Notes: generated by a model not told the origin, from the sequence alone. 64,000 nt of DNA from Blastococcus sp. TF02A-26 (GCF_003319125.1 NZ_QOHG01000006.1:62001-126000); one strand, 5' to 3'. Counted from the first letter of the stretch, positions 25,424 to 35,225 are shown. Translations and numbers: made by a program.

Positions 25424-26008
25424 GTGGCGACCCAGGGAGAGCGGCGCGCGGGAACCCGCGCGGCCCTGCTCGACGCAGCCCTCGAGTGCCTGGTCGACGG
25501 CGGCGTCGCCGGCTGCACCACCGCCGCCGTCTGCGCACGGGCCGGGGTCTCCTCCGGCGCGCTGTTCAACCACTTCCCGAGCAAGGCCGCCCTCCTCGGC
25601 GCCGTCGCCGCCCGGGTGTTCGACGAGGCCGTCGCCGAGTACCTCGCCCGCTTCGCCGAGATCTCGCCCCGCAGCGGCGACCCGCTCGGCGACGCCGTCC
25701 GACTGCTGTGGCAGACCCACGACGAGCCGCGCCTGGCCGCCGTCCTGGAGCTGACCGTCTGGGCCCGCACCGACCGCGAGCTGGCCGCCCAGCTGGAGCA
25801 GGTGAACGGCCCGCACACCGCCCGGGTGCTCGGCGTCGCCCGCGACCTGCTCCCGGCGTACGCGGACCACCCGCAGTTCGAGGCGGTCTTCGACCTGGCG
25901 GTGAGCGCCGTCTTCGGCGTCGCGCTCGGCGTCGTCGGCGAGGCCGAGCGCAAGCACCGCATCGAGACGCTGGTCGGCGTCGTCCACTCCCAACTCGACG
26001 CCCGCTGA
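25424..26008 (+). CDS. TetR/AcrR family transcriptional regulator
   Basis: A 194-aa regulator starting at GTG 25424, preceded by a GGAGG site. The helix-turn-helix is CTTAAVCARAGVSSGALFNH, then FPSKAALLGAV. It is 16 bases ahead of the fatty acid hydroxylase gene on the same strand, so it probably controls that gene and itself through the palindrome in its promoter. Confidence 0.87.
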   Translation: MATQGERRAGTRAALLDAALECLVDGGVAGCTTAAVCARAGVSSGALFNHFPSKAALLGAVAARVFDEAVAEYLARFAEISPRSGDPLGDAVRLLWQTHDEPRLAAVLELTVWARTDRELAAQLEQVNGPHTARVLGVARDLLPAYADHPQFEAVFDLAVSAVFGVALGVVGEAERKHRIETLVGVVHSQLDAR

Positions 26009-26024
26009 CCCGAGAGGACGACAC

Positions 26025-26954
26025 GTGGAGCACCTGCGCGGCTCGCTGGCCGACATGACCGAGGTCGACCTGATCCTGTACGCCATCCCGGCCTTCGTGC
26101 TGCTGATGGTGGTCGAGGCCGTCGTCCTCACCCGGGAGCTCCGCCAGGACGCCGCCGATGACGAAGCGGAGCGCCGCGCCCGCGTGGGCTACGCGCCCAA
26201 GGACACCCTGGCCAGCCTCGGCATGGGCCTGGGCAGCCTCGTCGTCCCGGTCGCCATCACCACGGTCCTGGGCCTCGGCGGCTACGTCCTGCTGTGGAAC
26301 GCCACCCCGCTGGACCTGGGCACCGGATGGGTCGCGTGGCTCGTCGCGATCGTCGGCAAGGACTTCCTCTACTACTGGTACCACCGCGCGTCGCACGAGA
26401 TCCGCTTCTTCTGGGCGGCGCACGTGGTGCACCACTCCAGCGAGCACTACAACCTGTCGACGGCGCTGCGCCAGACCTGGACGCCGCTCACCGAGTGGCC
26501 CTTCGGCGCGGTGCTGATCCTGCTCGGGGTGAACCCGGTGCTGTACGTGATGGCCAGCTCGATCAACCTGCTCCACCAGTTCTGGATCCACACCGAGGCG
26601 ATCGACCGGCTGCCGCGGCCGTTCGAGTTCGTGTTCAACACGCCCAGCCACCACCGGGTGCACCACGGCCGGAACCCGCAGTACCTCGACAAGAACTACG
26701 GCGGGATCCTGATCGTGTTCGACCGGCTGTTCGGGACCTTCGAGCCCGAGGTCGAGCCGGTGCGCTACGGCATCACCAAGCCGGTGGGCAGCTACAACCC
26801 GCTGCGGATCGCCACGGCCGAGTACGTCGCCATCGTCCGCGACATGCGCGGCGACCGCCGGTGGGCCCACCGGCTCGCCCGACTGGTCCGCGGCCCCGGC
26901 TGGACCCCCTCTCCCGCGCCGGCCGCGGTGCCGGCGACGTCGAGCGCCGGCTGA
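26025..26954 (+). CDS. Sterol desaturase/fatty acid hydroxylase family protein
   Basis: A 309-aa di-iron membrane oxygenase. The histidine clusters HRASHE, HVVHHSSEHYN and HHRVHHG supply the iron ligands; about four membrane helices surround them. The family hydroxylates or desaturates fatty acyl chains, sterols or carotenoids; the substrate here is unknown. GTG start at 26025. Likely regulated by the adjacent TetR protein, perhaps in membrane lipid adaptation. Confidence 0.87.
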   Translation: MEHLRGSLADMTEVDLILYAIPAFVLLMVVEAVVLTRELRQDAADDEAERRARVGYAPKDTLASLGMGLGSLVVPVAITTVLGLGGYVLLWNATPLDLGTGWVAWLVAIVGKDFLYYWYHRASHEIRFFWAAHVVHHSSEHYNLSTALRQTWTPLTEWPFGAVLILLGVNPVLYVMASSINLLHQFWIHTEAIDRLPRPFEFVFNTPSHHRVHHGRNPQYLDKNYGGILIVFDRLFGTFEPEVEPVRYGITKPVGSYNPLRIATAEYVAIVRDMRGDRRWAHRLARLVRGPGWTPSPAPAAVPATSSAG

Positions 26955-27125
26955 GGTCCCCGCAGGGCCCCGCCGGCCGGGGCGCGCGGGGCGCCTGGGG
27001 CCGGTGGGGTGGCCTGAGTTGCGGGACGGCATCGGCGGTGCGCGTCGCTGGAGTGAGACCACTCGGTGCTGCTTCCCTGTGCCGCGCGTGAACGCGGTCA
27101 CGCGCGGCAGCGGGGGGCGGACGGC

Positions 27126-27935
27126 ATGGCGGGCACGGCGGTCGCGGAACGGCGCAGCTCTGAATGGGCGTGCGGCGAGGCGCTGGAGACGGCGGCGGGG
27201 TACGTGCAGAGCGTGCGCACCGCCGGCACCCCGACGGCCCGGGCACGGGCCGCGGCCTCCCGGGACGGCCTCAGCGCCGTGCGCACCGTGCTGCGCGAGC
27301 TGCCCGACCACCCGCTGTCATTCAGCGACGCCCCGGCCGGTCGTGAGCTGCGCGCCTGGTTCCGGCCCGACCGCCGGCTGCCGTTCAACCGGGCGCCGAT
27401 CGCGGTCCTCGAGCTCCCGGGCACCTCGGCCGAGTACCTCCGGGGACGACCCCGCCAGGCGCTGCGGACCAACGCCGCGCGCGCCGCGGCCGAGGGCGTG
27501 CGGTGCGCGCCGGTGCACGACCCCGCGGAGCTGCGCCGGATCGCCGTCGCCATCGCGGACCGGCGCGGCGCCACCCCCGACCACGTCGCCCCCGAGCACC
27601 AGGACCCGAGCGCGGACCGCCTGTGGTCGGTCGCCTACGACGCCGACGGCGACCCGGTGGCCGTGACGCAGACCGTCGTCGACGAGAGCCGGGCGGGCCT
27701 CATCACCCTGATGACCGCCTCGGGCCACCCCGCCGCCCGGGTGACCCGCTACGCCCTGCAGGCGCACCTCGCCGGCCGGCTCATCGACCGCGGCGTGACG
27801 ACGCTGGCCGTCGGCGGGTCGATGCTGCTCACCAGCCCGGGCACGCGGTACTTCCAGCGCCGCACCGGTTACGTGCCGGTGCACGTGCGCCCCGACGGCG
27901 TCCCCGTCCGCCGCCGGGGCCGCGCGGTCAGTTGA
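27126..27935 (+). CDS. Hypothetical protein, acyltransferase (GNAT/FemAB)-like
   Basis: A 269-aa soluble protein from ATG 27126. The central part (LRGRPRQALRTNAARAAAEG, then PVHDPAELRRIAVAIADRRG) resembles the linker and second lobe of GNAT/FemAB-like acyltransferases, where a helix of arginines precedes the second fold; later strands (VTQTVVDESRAGLITLM) fit too. This is a weak fold-level resemblance, so substrate and activity are unassigned. The end overlaps the convergent CoA-transferase gene by 8 bases. Confidence 0.55.
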   Translation: MAGTAVAERRSSEWACGEALETAAGYVQSVRTAGTPTARARAAASRDGLSAVRTVLRELPDHPLSFSDAPAGRELRAWFRPDRRLPFNRAPIAVLELPGTSAEYLRGRPRQALRTNAARAAAEGVRCAPVHDPAELRRIAVAIADRRGATPDHVAPEHQDPSADRLWSVAYDADGDPVAVTQTVVDESRAGLITLMTASGHPAARVTRYALQAHLAGRLIDRGVTTLAVGGSMLLTSPGTRYFQRRTGYVPVHVRPDGVPVRRRGRAVS

Positions 27936-30291
27936 CGAACCGCTCCCGGTAGTCCTCCCCCGGCTCGTAGGCCACGCCGGCGGCCACGAGGTCGTCGATC
28001 TCCCGCTGGGAGAGCCCGATGCCGTCGAGCACCTCGCGGGTGTGCTGCCCGACCAGCGGCGCCGGCCCGGCGATCCGGCCCGGGGTCTCGGAGAAGTCGA
28101 TCAGGTTCCCGAACTGCCGGGTGCGGCCGTACACGGGGTGCTCGTACTCGCTGACCAGCCCGAGCCGGACGTTGTCGGCGTCGTACAGCGGGGCGACCCC
28201 GCCCTGCGTGTCCAGCGGCAGCTCGCACGGCACCCCGGCGGCGTCCAGCGCGCGCTTCCAGTTCCACGACGTGCGCCGGGCGAACGCCTCCTCCAGAGCC
28301 GCCTCGACCTCCTCGCGCGGACCGTCGCGCCGGTCGGTGAGCTCGTCGGCGCCCACGGCCACGCACAGCGCCGACCACTCCACCCCCGTGGTGGCGCACA
28401 CCTGCACGTACTGGTCGTCCTGGCAGCGGTAGAGCCGGTAGCCCGGGCCGATGCCGTGCAGCCCGGCGTCCAGGTGCGGCCGCTCGACCGGGACGCCGTC
28501 GACCAGGAGCGCGTCGGAGGCGAACACCGCACCGCCGTCCAGCAGCGACGTCCACAGCTCCTGCCCCTCCCCCGTCCGGTCCCGGTGGGCAAGGGCGAGC
28601 AGCACGCCCACCACCGACAGCACCGCGTTGGCCTGGTCGGTGAAGCCGAACCGCACGTACAGCGGCCGCTGGCCCAGGTGCACCGCGCCCTGCTCGAACT
28701 CGATGCCGCTGCTGGCCTGGTACAGCGGGTCCAGCCCGCCGGAGCGGCCGAGCGGGTCGGCCAGCCCGTAGGCGTAGGTGTTGCAGTAGACGACCGACGG
28801 GTTCACCGCGCGGCAGTCGGCGTAGCCGATGCCGATCCGGTCGGCGACACCCCGGGTCATGTTGTGGTGGACGACGTCGGCGGTCCGCACCACCTCGAGC
28901 GCGATCTCCCGCCCGCGGGGGTCCTTCAGGTCCAGGGCCAGGGACCGCTTGCCCCGCTGGCAGCCGTTGAACGGCGCCTGTGCCATCCGCATGTTGTCGC
29001 CGCCGACGGGCTCGATCTTGACCACGTCCATGCCGAGGTCGCCGAGCAGCATCGGGCCGAACGGGCCGGCGAGGTACTGCCCGAAGTCGACCAGCCGCAG
29101 CCCGCCGAGCGCCGTCGGCTGCGCGGGCCCGCCCGAGGGGACCGGGGCCGGCCGTTCGGCGCCCCAGCCGCAGGCCCGCAGTGCCGCGCCGTCGGCGTCC
29201 AGCCGCGGGCGCGGCGAGACGATCGCGCCGGGCGTGCCCAGCAGGTGGATCGGCACCCCCATCTGGGTGGTCGCGCCCAGCTCGGGGTCGGCGACCTGGG
29301 CGACCATGTCGTTGGCCGCCAGCTGCGGGTGCGGCTCGGCGAGCGCCTGCTCGGCGGGCACGATCAGCTCGCAGGCGTGGTCGTTCTCCCGCAGGACGGC
29401 GGCCAGGTCTGCGGTCTTCCACGTGCCGAACGCGGCAGCTCGCTCGGCGTGCCACGCCTCGCGCTGCTCGGCCGGAGCCGACGCCTGCACGTAGGGGTGC
29501 GGCTGGTCGATGCCGAGGATCTCCTCGATCGACCGCTTCGGCGTCAGGCCGGACAGCACCGAGAGGTGGATCCACCCGTCGGCGGTCTGCCAGATCATCC
29601 CCTGGTGGATCCCGGGCGGGTACGTCTTGGCCATCACGTCGTGGAAGGCCGGCGCCCAGTGCTCGACGTCCTGCCAGATCTGCGTCGTGTAGAGGAACAA
29701 CTCCTGCAGCAGCGACGTCCGCACGTGCTGGCCGCGACCGGTCGTGGCCCGCTGGTGCAGCGCGGCCAGGATGCCCATCGGCGCGAGGAAGACCGCCCCG
29801 AGCGTCGGGGTCGGGGCGTGGTTGTAGACGGGGCCGGTGCGCCACCCCGGCTGCTCGGTCTGCGCGCCGCCCGCGGCCTGGACCAGCGCGTCCCAGCCGG
29901 CGCGCTGCTCGTTGCGGTGCCCCACCGGCCAGGCCGAGACCGAGCAGTAGACGAGCCCGGGGTGCCGCTCGTGCACCGCCGCGAAGCCGAACCCGAGCCG
30001 GTCCATGACACCGGGCCGGAATCCCTCGACCAGGACGTCGGCCCCGGCGAGCAGCTCCTCGAACACCGCCGCGTCGCCGCCGTCGGTGAGGTCGAGCGCG
30101 ATGGACCGGCGGCTGCGGTGCCACACGGCGCTGCCGGGGTAGCCGCGGAACGGGTCGCCGCCGGGTGGCTCCACCTTGACGACGTCGGCCCCGTGCTCGG
30201 CGAGCATCGTGACCCCGACCGAGGCGCCCGGCCCCCACGTCAGGTCGAGGATGCGGATGCCGTCCAGGGCGCTGCCCGAGGGTGTCGTCAC
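27928..30291 (-). CDS. Double-domain CaiB/BaiF-type CoA-transferase
   Basis: A 787-aa protein with two complete family III CoA-transferase domains in tandem. The first begins LDGIRILDLTWGPGASVGV and the second, after a linker near residue 400, begins LGGLRLVDFGQYLAGPFGP. Both have the VVKVEPPGGDPFR / VVKIEPVGGDN strand and a downstream LDL segment. Normal members are ~400 aa and form interlocked dimers, so this looks like a fused dimer. It would move CoA between carboxylic acids. GTG 30291 fits the family start; GTG 30324 is also in frame. Divergent from two enoyl-CoA hydratase genes. Confidence 0.88.
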   Translation of the reverse strand: MTTPSGSALDGIRILDLTWGPGASVGVTMLAEHGADVVKVEPPGGDPFRGYPGSAVWHRSRRSIALDLTDGGDAAVFEELLAGADVLVEGFRPGVMDRLGFGFAAVHERHPGLVYCSVSAWPVGHRNEQRAGWDALVQAAGGAQTEQPGWRTGPVYNHAPTPTLGAVFLAPMGILAALHQRATTGRGQHVRTSLLQELFLYTTQIWQDVEHWAPAFHDVMAKTYPPGIHQGMIWQTADGWIHLSVLSGLTPKRSIEEILGIDQPHPYVQASAPAEQREAWHAERAAAFGTWKTADLAAVLRENDHACELIVPAEQALAEPHPQLAANDMVAQVADPELGATTQMGVPIHLLGTPGAIVSPRPRLDADGAALRACGWGAERPAPVPSGGPAQPTALGGLRLVDFGQYLAGPFGPMLLGDLGMDVVKIEPVGGDNMRMAQAPFNGCQRGKRSLALDLKDPRGREIALEVVRTADVVHHNMTRGVADRIGIGYADCRAVNPSVVYCNTYAYGLADPLGRSGGLDPLYQASSGIEFEQGAVHLGQRPLYVRFGFTDQANAVLSVVGVLLALAHRDRTGEGQELWTSLLDGGAVFASDALLVDGVPVERPHLDAGLHGIGPGYRLYRCQDDQYVQVCATTGVEWSALCVAVGADELTDRRDGPREEVEAALEEAFARRTSWNWKRALDAAGVPCELPLDTQGGVAPLYDADNVRLGLVSEYEHPVYGRTRQFGNLIDFSETPGRIAGPAPLVGQHTREVLDGIGLSQREIDDLVAAGVAYEPGEDYRERFVN

Positions 30292-30374
30292 GGTCGCAGT
30301 GTGTCCACGGGCATGCATCGACACAATGCTCCCGACGTCGTTACCGTCAGGCTCTCGATAGAGGGAGGACGCCG

Positions 30375-31208
30375 ATGTCCGATGCCGCCGCCGGCTGGGC
30401 CGACGCCGGCCTGGCGTTCCGCGTGGAGGACGGCGTCGCCTGGCTCGTGCTGGACCGCCCGCAGGTCCGCAACGCCATCCACCACCCGCTGCGCAACGCC
30501 CTGCTCGCCGCGATCGAGGAGGTCCGCGCCGACCCGGACATCCGCGCCGCCGTCGTCACCGGGAACGGCACCGCCTTCTGCGCCGGCGCCGACCTCACGT
30601 CGCCGCCGCACATCGAGATCCCGCCCGACCGGCAGCGCGGCGCCCTGGCCAACGTCGCCCGCGAGGACGGTCGCCGCTTCGGCTGGTGGCGGCTGGCCCG
30701 GGCCATCTGGGAGAACGAGAAGCCGTTCGTCGCCGCGGTGAACGGACCGGCCTACGGCGGCGGCTGCAACCTGGCGCTGGCCTGCGACCTCGTGCTCGCC
30801 GCGGAGTCGGCCCGGTTCAGCGAGGTCTTCGTCAACCGCGGGCTGCCCCTGGAGGGCGCGGCCGCCTACCTGCTCACCCGGTCGCTGAGCCCGGTGCGGG
30901 CCAAGGAGATGGCCCTGTTCGGCGACCCGGTCGACGGGCGGACGGCGGCCGAGTGGGGTCTGGCCAACCGCTGCGTGCCCGACGCCGAGCTGCTGGACCT
31001 CGCGGGGAGCTGGGCCCGGCGGCTGGCGGCCGGCCCGAGCATCGGCATCGGTCACGTGAAGGGCCAGGTCAACGACGCGCTGGAGCAGACGATGGAGCAG
31101 GTGGCCAAGGCGGAGGTGACGCTGCTGGGGCTGGGCATCGGCAGCGACGCACAGGAGGCGATGCGGGCCTTCGCCGAGCGTCGCGAGCCCCGGTTCACCG
31201 GCCGGTGA
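30375..31208 (+). CDS. Enoyl-CoA hydratase/isomerase family protein
   Basis: A 277-aa crotonase-fold protein. The oxyanion-hole segments are TAFCAGADLTS and NGPAYGGGCNLALACDL. The first catalytic glutamate position and the second glutamate (near EVFVNRGLPLEG) vary from mitochondrial hydratase, so it may hydrate, isomerise or cleave a CoA ester. First gene of a plus-strand operon of three, overlapping the next by 4 bases (GTGA). Confidence 0.87.
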   Translation: MSDAAAGWADAGLAFRVEDGVAWLVLDRPQVRNAIHHPLRNALLAAIEEVRADPDIRAAVVTGNGTAFCAGADLTSPPHIEIPPDRQRGALANVAREDGRRFGWWRLARAIWENEKPFVAAVNGPAYGGGCNLALACDLVLAAESARFSEVFVNRGLPLEGAAAYLLTRSLSPVRAKEMALFGDPVDGRTAAEWGLANRCVPDAELLDLAGSWARRLAAGPSIGIGHVKGQVNDALEQTMEQVAKAEVTLLGLGIGSDAQEAMRAFAERREPRFTGR

Positions 31209-31993
31209 CCGCCCCCAAGGTGCTCGTCGAGCGCCGCGGGCACGTGCTGGTCGTGACCATCAACCGGCCGGAGGTGCGCAACGCCGTCGACGGCGAGGTG
31301 CACATGACCATCGGTCGGCTGCTCGACGAGGTCGACGCCGACCCCGACGTCCGGGTCGTGGTGGTCACCGGCGCCGGCGACCAGGCCTTCTCCGCCGGCG
31401 CCGACCTCAAGGCCACCGCCCGCGGGGAGACGGTGCTCCCGCCGGGCTTCGAGCACTGGGGCTTCGCCGGCTGGGTGCGGCACCCGATCAGCACGCCCAC
31501 CATCGCCGCGGTCAACGGCGCCGCGATGGGCGGGGGCGCGGAGCTGCTGCTCTCCTGCGACCTCGCCGTCGCCGCCGAGCACGCCGTGATCGGGCTCCCG
31601 GAGGTCAAGGTCGGGATGGTCGCCGCCGACGGCGGCCCGTTCCGCGCGCTGGCCCAGCTCCCGCAGCGGATCGGCATGGAGCTCGTGCTCACCGGCGAGC
31701 CGATCACCGCGGCCCGGGCGCTGGAGCTGCACCTGGTCAACCGGGTCGTCCCCGGCGACCAGCTGATGGACACCGCTCTCGAGCTCGCCGGGCGGATCGC
31801 GGCCAACGCCCCGCTCGCGGTGCGCGCCAGCAAGCGCATCGCCCTGGGCCTGCGCGACGGCGAGCGCCCCGGCGAGCGGCTGCACTGGGACCTGACCCGC
31901 GAGGCCGCGCACGCGATCGCGGGGTCGGCGGACGCGGAGGAGGGCGTGCGGGCCTTCCTGGAGAAGCGTCCGCCGCACTGGACCGGGCGATGA
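31205..31993 (+). CDS. Enoyl-CoA hydratase/isomerase family protein
   Basis: A 262-aa crotonase. It starts at GTG 31205 inside the stop of the first hydratase gene. Oxyanion-hole segments are QAFSAGADLKA and NGAAMGGGAELLLSCDL, with the helix LPEVKVGMVAADGG where a catalytic glutamate usually lies. Paired crotonases next to a CoA-transferase and an F420 oxidoreductase suggest catabolism of a branched or cyclic acid. The stop overlaps the oxidoreductase start (ATGA). Confidence 0.87.
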   Translation: MTAPKVLVERRGHVLVVTINRPEVRNAVDGEVHMTIGRLLDEVDADPDVRVVVVTGAGDQAFSAGADLKATARGETVLPPGFEHWGFAGWVRHPISTPTIAAVNGAAMGGGAELLLSCDLAVAAEHAVIGLPEVKVGMVAADGGPFRALAQLPQRIGMELVLTGEPITAARALELHLVNRVVPGDQLMDTALELAGRIAANAPLAVRASKRIALGLRDGERPGERLHWDLTREAAHAIAGSADAEEGVRAFLEKRPPHWTGR

Positions 31994-32937
31994 GGATCGG
32001 GATGCCGCTGTCCTACAGCGGCGGTTTCCGGGAGGCGGCGGCGGTCATCGGCGAGTTCGAGGCCGCCGGTCTCGACGTGGTGTTCGTGCCCGAGGCCTGG
32101 TCGTTCGACGCGGTCAGCCAGCTCGGCTTCCTGGCCGCGCGGACGACGACGCTGCGGCTGGCCGCCGGGATCCTCAACGTCTACTCCCGCACCCCCGCGC
32201 TGCTGGCCATGACCGCGGCCGGCCTCGACCACGTCTCCGGCGGCCGGTTCACCCTCGGCCTCGGCGCCTCGGGCCCGCAGGTGGTCGAGGGCTTCCACGG
32301 GGTGCCCTACACCGCCCCGCTGACCCGCACCCGGGAGGTCGTCGAGACCTGCCGCCGGGAGTGGCGGGACCGGCGGATCCCGCTGATGCTCGCCGCGCTC
32401 GGGCCGAAGAACGTCGCGCTCGCGGCCGAGCTGTTCGAGGCCTGGGAGCCGATCTTCTACCTGCCCGAGCGGGCGGCCGACGCCTTCGGCGGACCGCTGG
32501 CCGACGGCGCCGCCCGGCGGGACGCCTCCCTCGAGCCGCTGGACGTCGTCGCCGACACCCACCTGCTGGTCACCGAGGACGCCGACGCCGCCGAGCGCGC
32601 GCTCCGGCGGGTCCGCCGGCACCTGGCCCTGTACATCGGCGGCATGGGCGCCCGCGGGCGGAACTTCTACAACGACCTCGCCGTCCGGTACGGGTTCGCC
32701 GAGGAGGCCGCGGAGGTCCAGGACGCCTACCTGGCCGGCCGCCCGCAGCAGGCGGCCGCCGCGCTGCCCGAGGCCCTCGTCCGCGGCGTCTCCCTCGTCG
32801 GGCCGCAGGGGTACGTGGCCGAACGGGTGGCCGCCTTCCGCGCGGCCGGGGCGACGACGCTGAACGCCACCCCGCTCGGGGAGGACCACGCGGCCCGGCT
32901 GGCGTCCCTCACCACCCTGCGCGAGCTCGCCGGCTGA
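31990..32937 (+). CDS. LLM class F420-dependent oxidoreductase
   Basis: A 315-aa luciferase-like TIM-barrel enzyme. Early strands MRIGMPLSYSGGF and VVFVPEAWSFD, then LRLAAGILNVYSRTPALLAM and GRFTLGLGASGPQVVEG, are typical of the F420-dependent branch of the family. It would perform hydride transfer with coenzyme F420 on an alpha,beta-unsaturated or keto substrate. Last gene of the operon with two enoyl-CoA hydratases, so it likely acts on their product or substrate. Confidence 0.85.
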   Translation: MRIGMPLSYSGGFREAAAVIGEFEAAGLDVVFVPEAWSFDAVSQLGFLAARTTTLRLAAGILNVYSRTPALLAMTAAGLDHVSGGRFTLGLGASGPQVVEGFHGVPYTAPLTRTREVVETCRREWRDRRIPLMLAALGPKNVALAAELFEAWEPIFYLPERAADAFGGPLADGAARRDASLEPLDVVADTHLLVTEDADAAERALRRVRRHLALYIGGMGARGRNFYNDLAVRYGFAEEAAEVQDAYLAGRPQQAAAALPEALVRGVSLVGPQGYVAERVAAFRAAGATTLNATPLGEDHAARLASLTTLRELAG

Positions 32938-33099
32938 GCCGACACGCCCACCTGCGCGACGCACCGGGGTAGGCCAGATCACGTCCGTGTCTTTTCGCAG
33001 GTGAGGGCGACGGCGGCGCCTCCGCCGACGGGTGCGCGACCGGCCGCCGTCGTAACGTGGCGGGGAGCCCCTGAACCGCACCGACTCCCCTCGGAGCCC

Positions 33100-33924
33100 A
33101 TGTCCTCCCCCCGCACCGAGCCACCTGCCCGCCCCGACGACACCCCGGCCGAGGAGCCGAAGAAGAGCCAGCTGAGCGCCGTGCAGATCGCCGCCGGCGC
33201 GCTGGCCTCGGTCTCGGCCGCCGTGGTGGCCTCGTTCTTCGGGGTCGCCGGCACGCTCATCGGCGCTGCGCTCGCGAGCGTCATCAGCACCGTCTCCGCC
33301 GCCCTGTACACGAACTCGCTGAGCCGGACCAACGAGCAGCTGCGCCGGGTCCGGTCCCAGCTGGTGACCGTCGTCCCCCGCACGCGGTCCGGCGAGCAGC
33401 CGACACCGGCCGAGCCGCCGGCCACCCGGGTCCTGCCCGCGGCGCTGGACCCGCGGCGCGCACCGGCGGTCCGCCGCGGCCCGCGCTGGCCGCGGGTGGC
33501 CGGCTACGCCGTGGCGGTCTTCGGCCTGGCGATGGCGATCGTCACCGGCATCGAGGTCGTCGGCCAGCAGCCGGTGTCCGCGCTGGTCGGGGCCGAGGAG
33601 GCCTCCTCCGCCACGACGCTCGGCGAGCTGACCGGCGGCTCGACCACCCGGGAGGACTCCCCGGCGACCCCGTCGACGACACCCGCGCCCTCGACGACCT
33701 CGGACGCACCGGGGTCCGAGGCCCCGGCGGAGAGCACGGCCGGCCCGACCGGGAGCACGGAGACGACGGCGCCGACCACCACCCCGCGGTCGACGGCGGA
33801 GAGCACCAGCCCCTCGACGTCCTCGGCGCCGCGTCCCAGCACGAGCGCGCCGCAGACGACGCAGGGAGCCTCCGACCCGTCGCCGGACGCCGCGGGTGGA
33901 GCCGCCGACGCGGTCGCCCCCTGA
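33100..33924 (+). CDS. Hypothetical membrane protein with Ser/Thr/Pro-rich extracellular tail
   Basis: 274 aa from ATG 33100 (an upstream ATG at 33001 adds 33 atypical residues). It has a basic, proline-rich N terminus, a hydrophobic pair near residues 28-70 (IAAGALASVSAAVVASFFGV, GTLIGAALASVISTVSAAL), a basic middle, one more helix (VAGYAVAVFGLAMAIVTGIEV), and a ~100-residue tail made almost wholly of S, T, P, A and E. The tail looks like a stalk that could be glycosylated. No family recognised. Confidence 0.6.
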   Translation: MSSPRTEPPARPDDTPAEEPKKSQLSAVQIAAGALASVSAAVVASFFGVAGTLIGAALASVISTVSAALYTNSLSRTNEQLRRVRSQLVTVVPRTRSGEQPTPAEPPATRVLPAALDPRRAPAVRRGPRWPRVAGYAVAVFGLAMAIVTGIEVVGQQPVSALVGAEEASSATTLGELTGGSTTREDSPATPSTTPAPSTTSDAPGSEAPAESTAGPTGSTETTAPTTTPRSTAESTSPSTSSAPRPSTSAPQTTQGASDPSPDAAGGAADAVAP

Positions 33925-33934
33925 CCGGCGGGCT

Positions 33935-34855
33935 TCAGCCCAGCAGGATGCGCACGCCGAGCTCCGTCGAGGGGACGGCGGGGTCGTCGTCGTCCACCAC
34001 GGCGAGCAGTGTGACCTCGTCGCCGGCCACCTCGCGCAGCGCCAGGCCCTCGACCTTGTGCACCCGTCCGCCCGGGGTCGGCAGCGGGGTCACGTCCAGC
34101 AGCCGGTCGCCGTCCACCAGCGCGAGGGCGGTGGCGACCACCGGGCCGTCGTCGACGGCGTTGGGCGTGTCCTCCGCGGCCGCGCTGAGCAGGGTGCGGC
34201 CGTCCGGGAGGGCGACGGCGTCGGTGACCGCCAGCCCGACCCCCGCGACCTCGCCCAGGTCGTAGCGGCGCAGAGCGCCCACCGGGACCGAGGCCGGGTC
34301 GACCGTCCCGAGCACGGCCCGGACCAGTGCCTCCAGCGGCAGGTCGACGCTGGCCGAGGGCACGCCCGCGGCCAGGTTGCCGCGCTGGAACCAGCGCACG
34401 GTGTCCCCGTGCCGGCTGCCGCCCTCGAGGTTCAGCTGGTCCGGCGGCACCCCGAGAACCGCGGCGACCCGCGCGTAGAGCGGGGCGAGGTCCGCGGCGT
34501 GCGGGACCGGCGTCCCGCCGTCCAGCCGCACCAGCACACCCCGCATGCGGCGCGCCGACGAGCCGGAGCCCAGCGCCAGTACCGCCGGGGCACCGTCGAC
34601 CTCGGCCGGACAGGCGACCTCCAGGTCGGGCTTGAGGTGCTTGGTGCCCGCGGCCTCGCTGAAGCGGTCCAGCCCCTCCACCGCCGGCAGGAGCCGCACC
34701 GGGGTGACCGTGGTGCCGCGACGCCAGGCGGCGGAGGTCGCGTCGTCCTGGACGACCAGCCAGCCGTCGCCGAGCGGAGCGATCCCGGACGCGGCGGTCA
34801 CCGGCGTCCCGTCGTCGAACCACAGCTGGGCGACCGACTCCACGAGGACCTGCAC
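33935..34855 (-). CDS. Hypothetical protein, possible beta-propeller
   Basis: A 306-aa protein without recognised family motifs. Repeated short strands with turns such as GDGWLVVQDD, PAVLALGSGSS, GRTLLSAAAED and VTLLAVVDDDD suggest a beta-propeller. The LEGGSRHGDTVRWFQRGN and KHLKPDLE segments are the most distinctive. No signal peptide at the start chosen (34855). Role unknown. Confidence 0.6.
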   Translation of the reverse strand: MQVLVESVAQLWFDDGTPVTAASGIAPLGDGWLVVQDDATSAAWRRGTTVTPVRLLPAVEGLDRFSEAAGTKHLKPDLEVACPAEVDGAPAVLALGSGSSARRMRGVLVRLDGGTPVPHAADLAPLYARVAAVLGVPPDQLNLEGGSRHGDTVRWFQRGNLAAGVPSASVDLPLEALVRAVLGTVDPASVPVGALRRYDLGEVAGVGLAVTDAVALPDGRTLLSAAAEDTPNAVDDGPVVATALALVDGDRLLDVTPLPTPGGRVHKVEGLALREVAGDEVTLLAVVDDDDPAVPSTELGVRILLG

Positions 34856-34900
34856 GGCGTCGACGGTGCCCCGCGGGGCGCTCCGGCACGCCTCACCGGG

Positions 34901-35074
34901 TCAGTGCTCTGCGGCCGTGCCCTCCACCAAGGTGGGGAAGGGGTCGGCGTCGTCGCTGAACGACCCGACCGCCGCGACGACCGGCAGGGCGGCGGCGGCG
35001 CCGACCACGGCGAGGGAGGCGAGCAGCTTGCGGAGCAGGGACGGCACCGGCTGATCCAAGGCGATCGGGGTCAC
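34901..35074 (-). CDS. Small hypothetical membrane/secreted protein
   Basis: About 57 aa from GTG 35074 (or 48 aa from GTG 35047). It consists of a short basic start, one hydrophobic segment (LLASLAVVGAAAALPVVAAV) and an acidic tail. No family recognised. It may be a small single-pass protein; the support is composition and a clean stop only. Confidence 0.4.
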   Translation of the reverse strand: MTPIALDQPVPSLLRKLLASLAVVGAAAALPVVAAVGSFSDDADPFPTLVEGTAAEH

Positions 35075-35225
35075 CGGGCGTGACCGGAGAGCCGGGGAGC
35101 CGCCCGATCCGGGGACACCGGTCACCCGCACGGGACGGCCGGCTCCTCCCCGCGGGTCACCCCTTCGGGTCGGCCGGGCCGTCCGTGCGCTGCTCCCCCG
35201 GGTGGCGGCTGCCGACATGGGGGCC

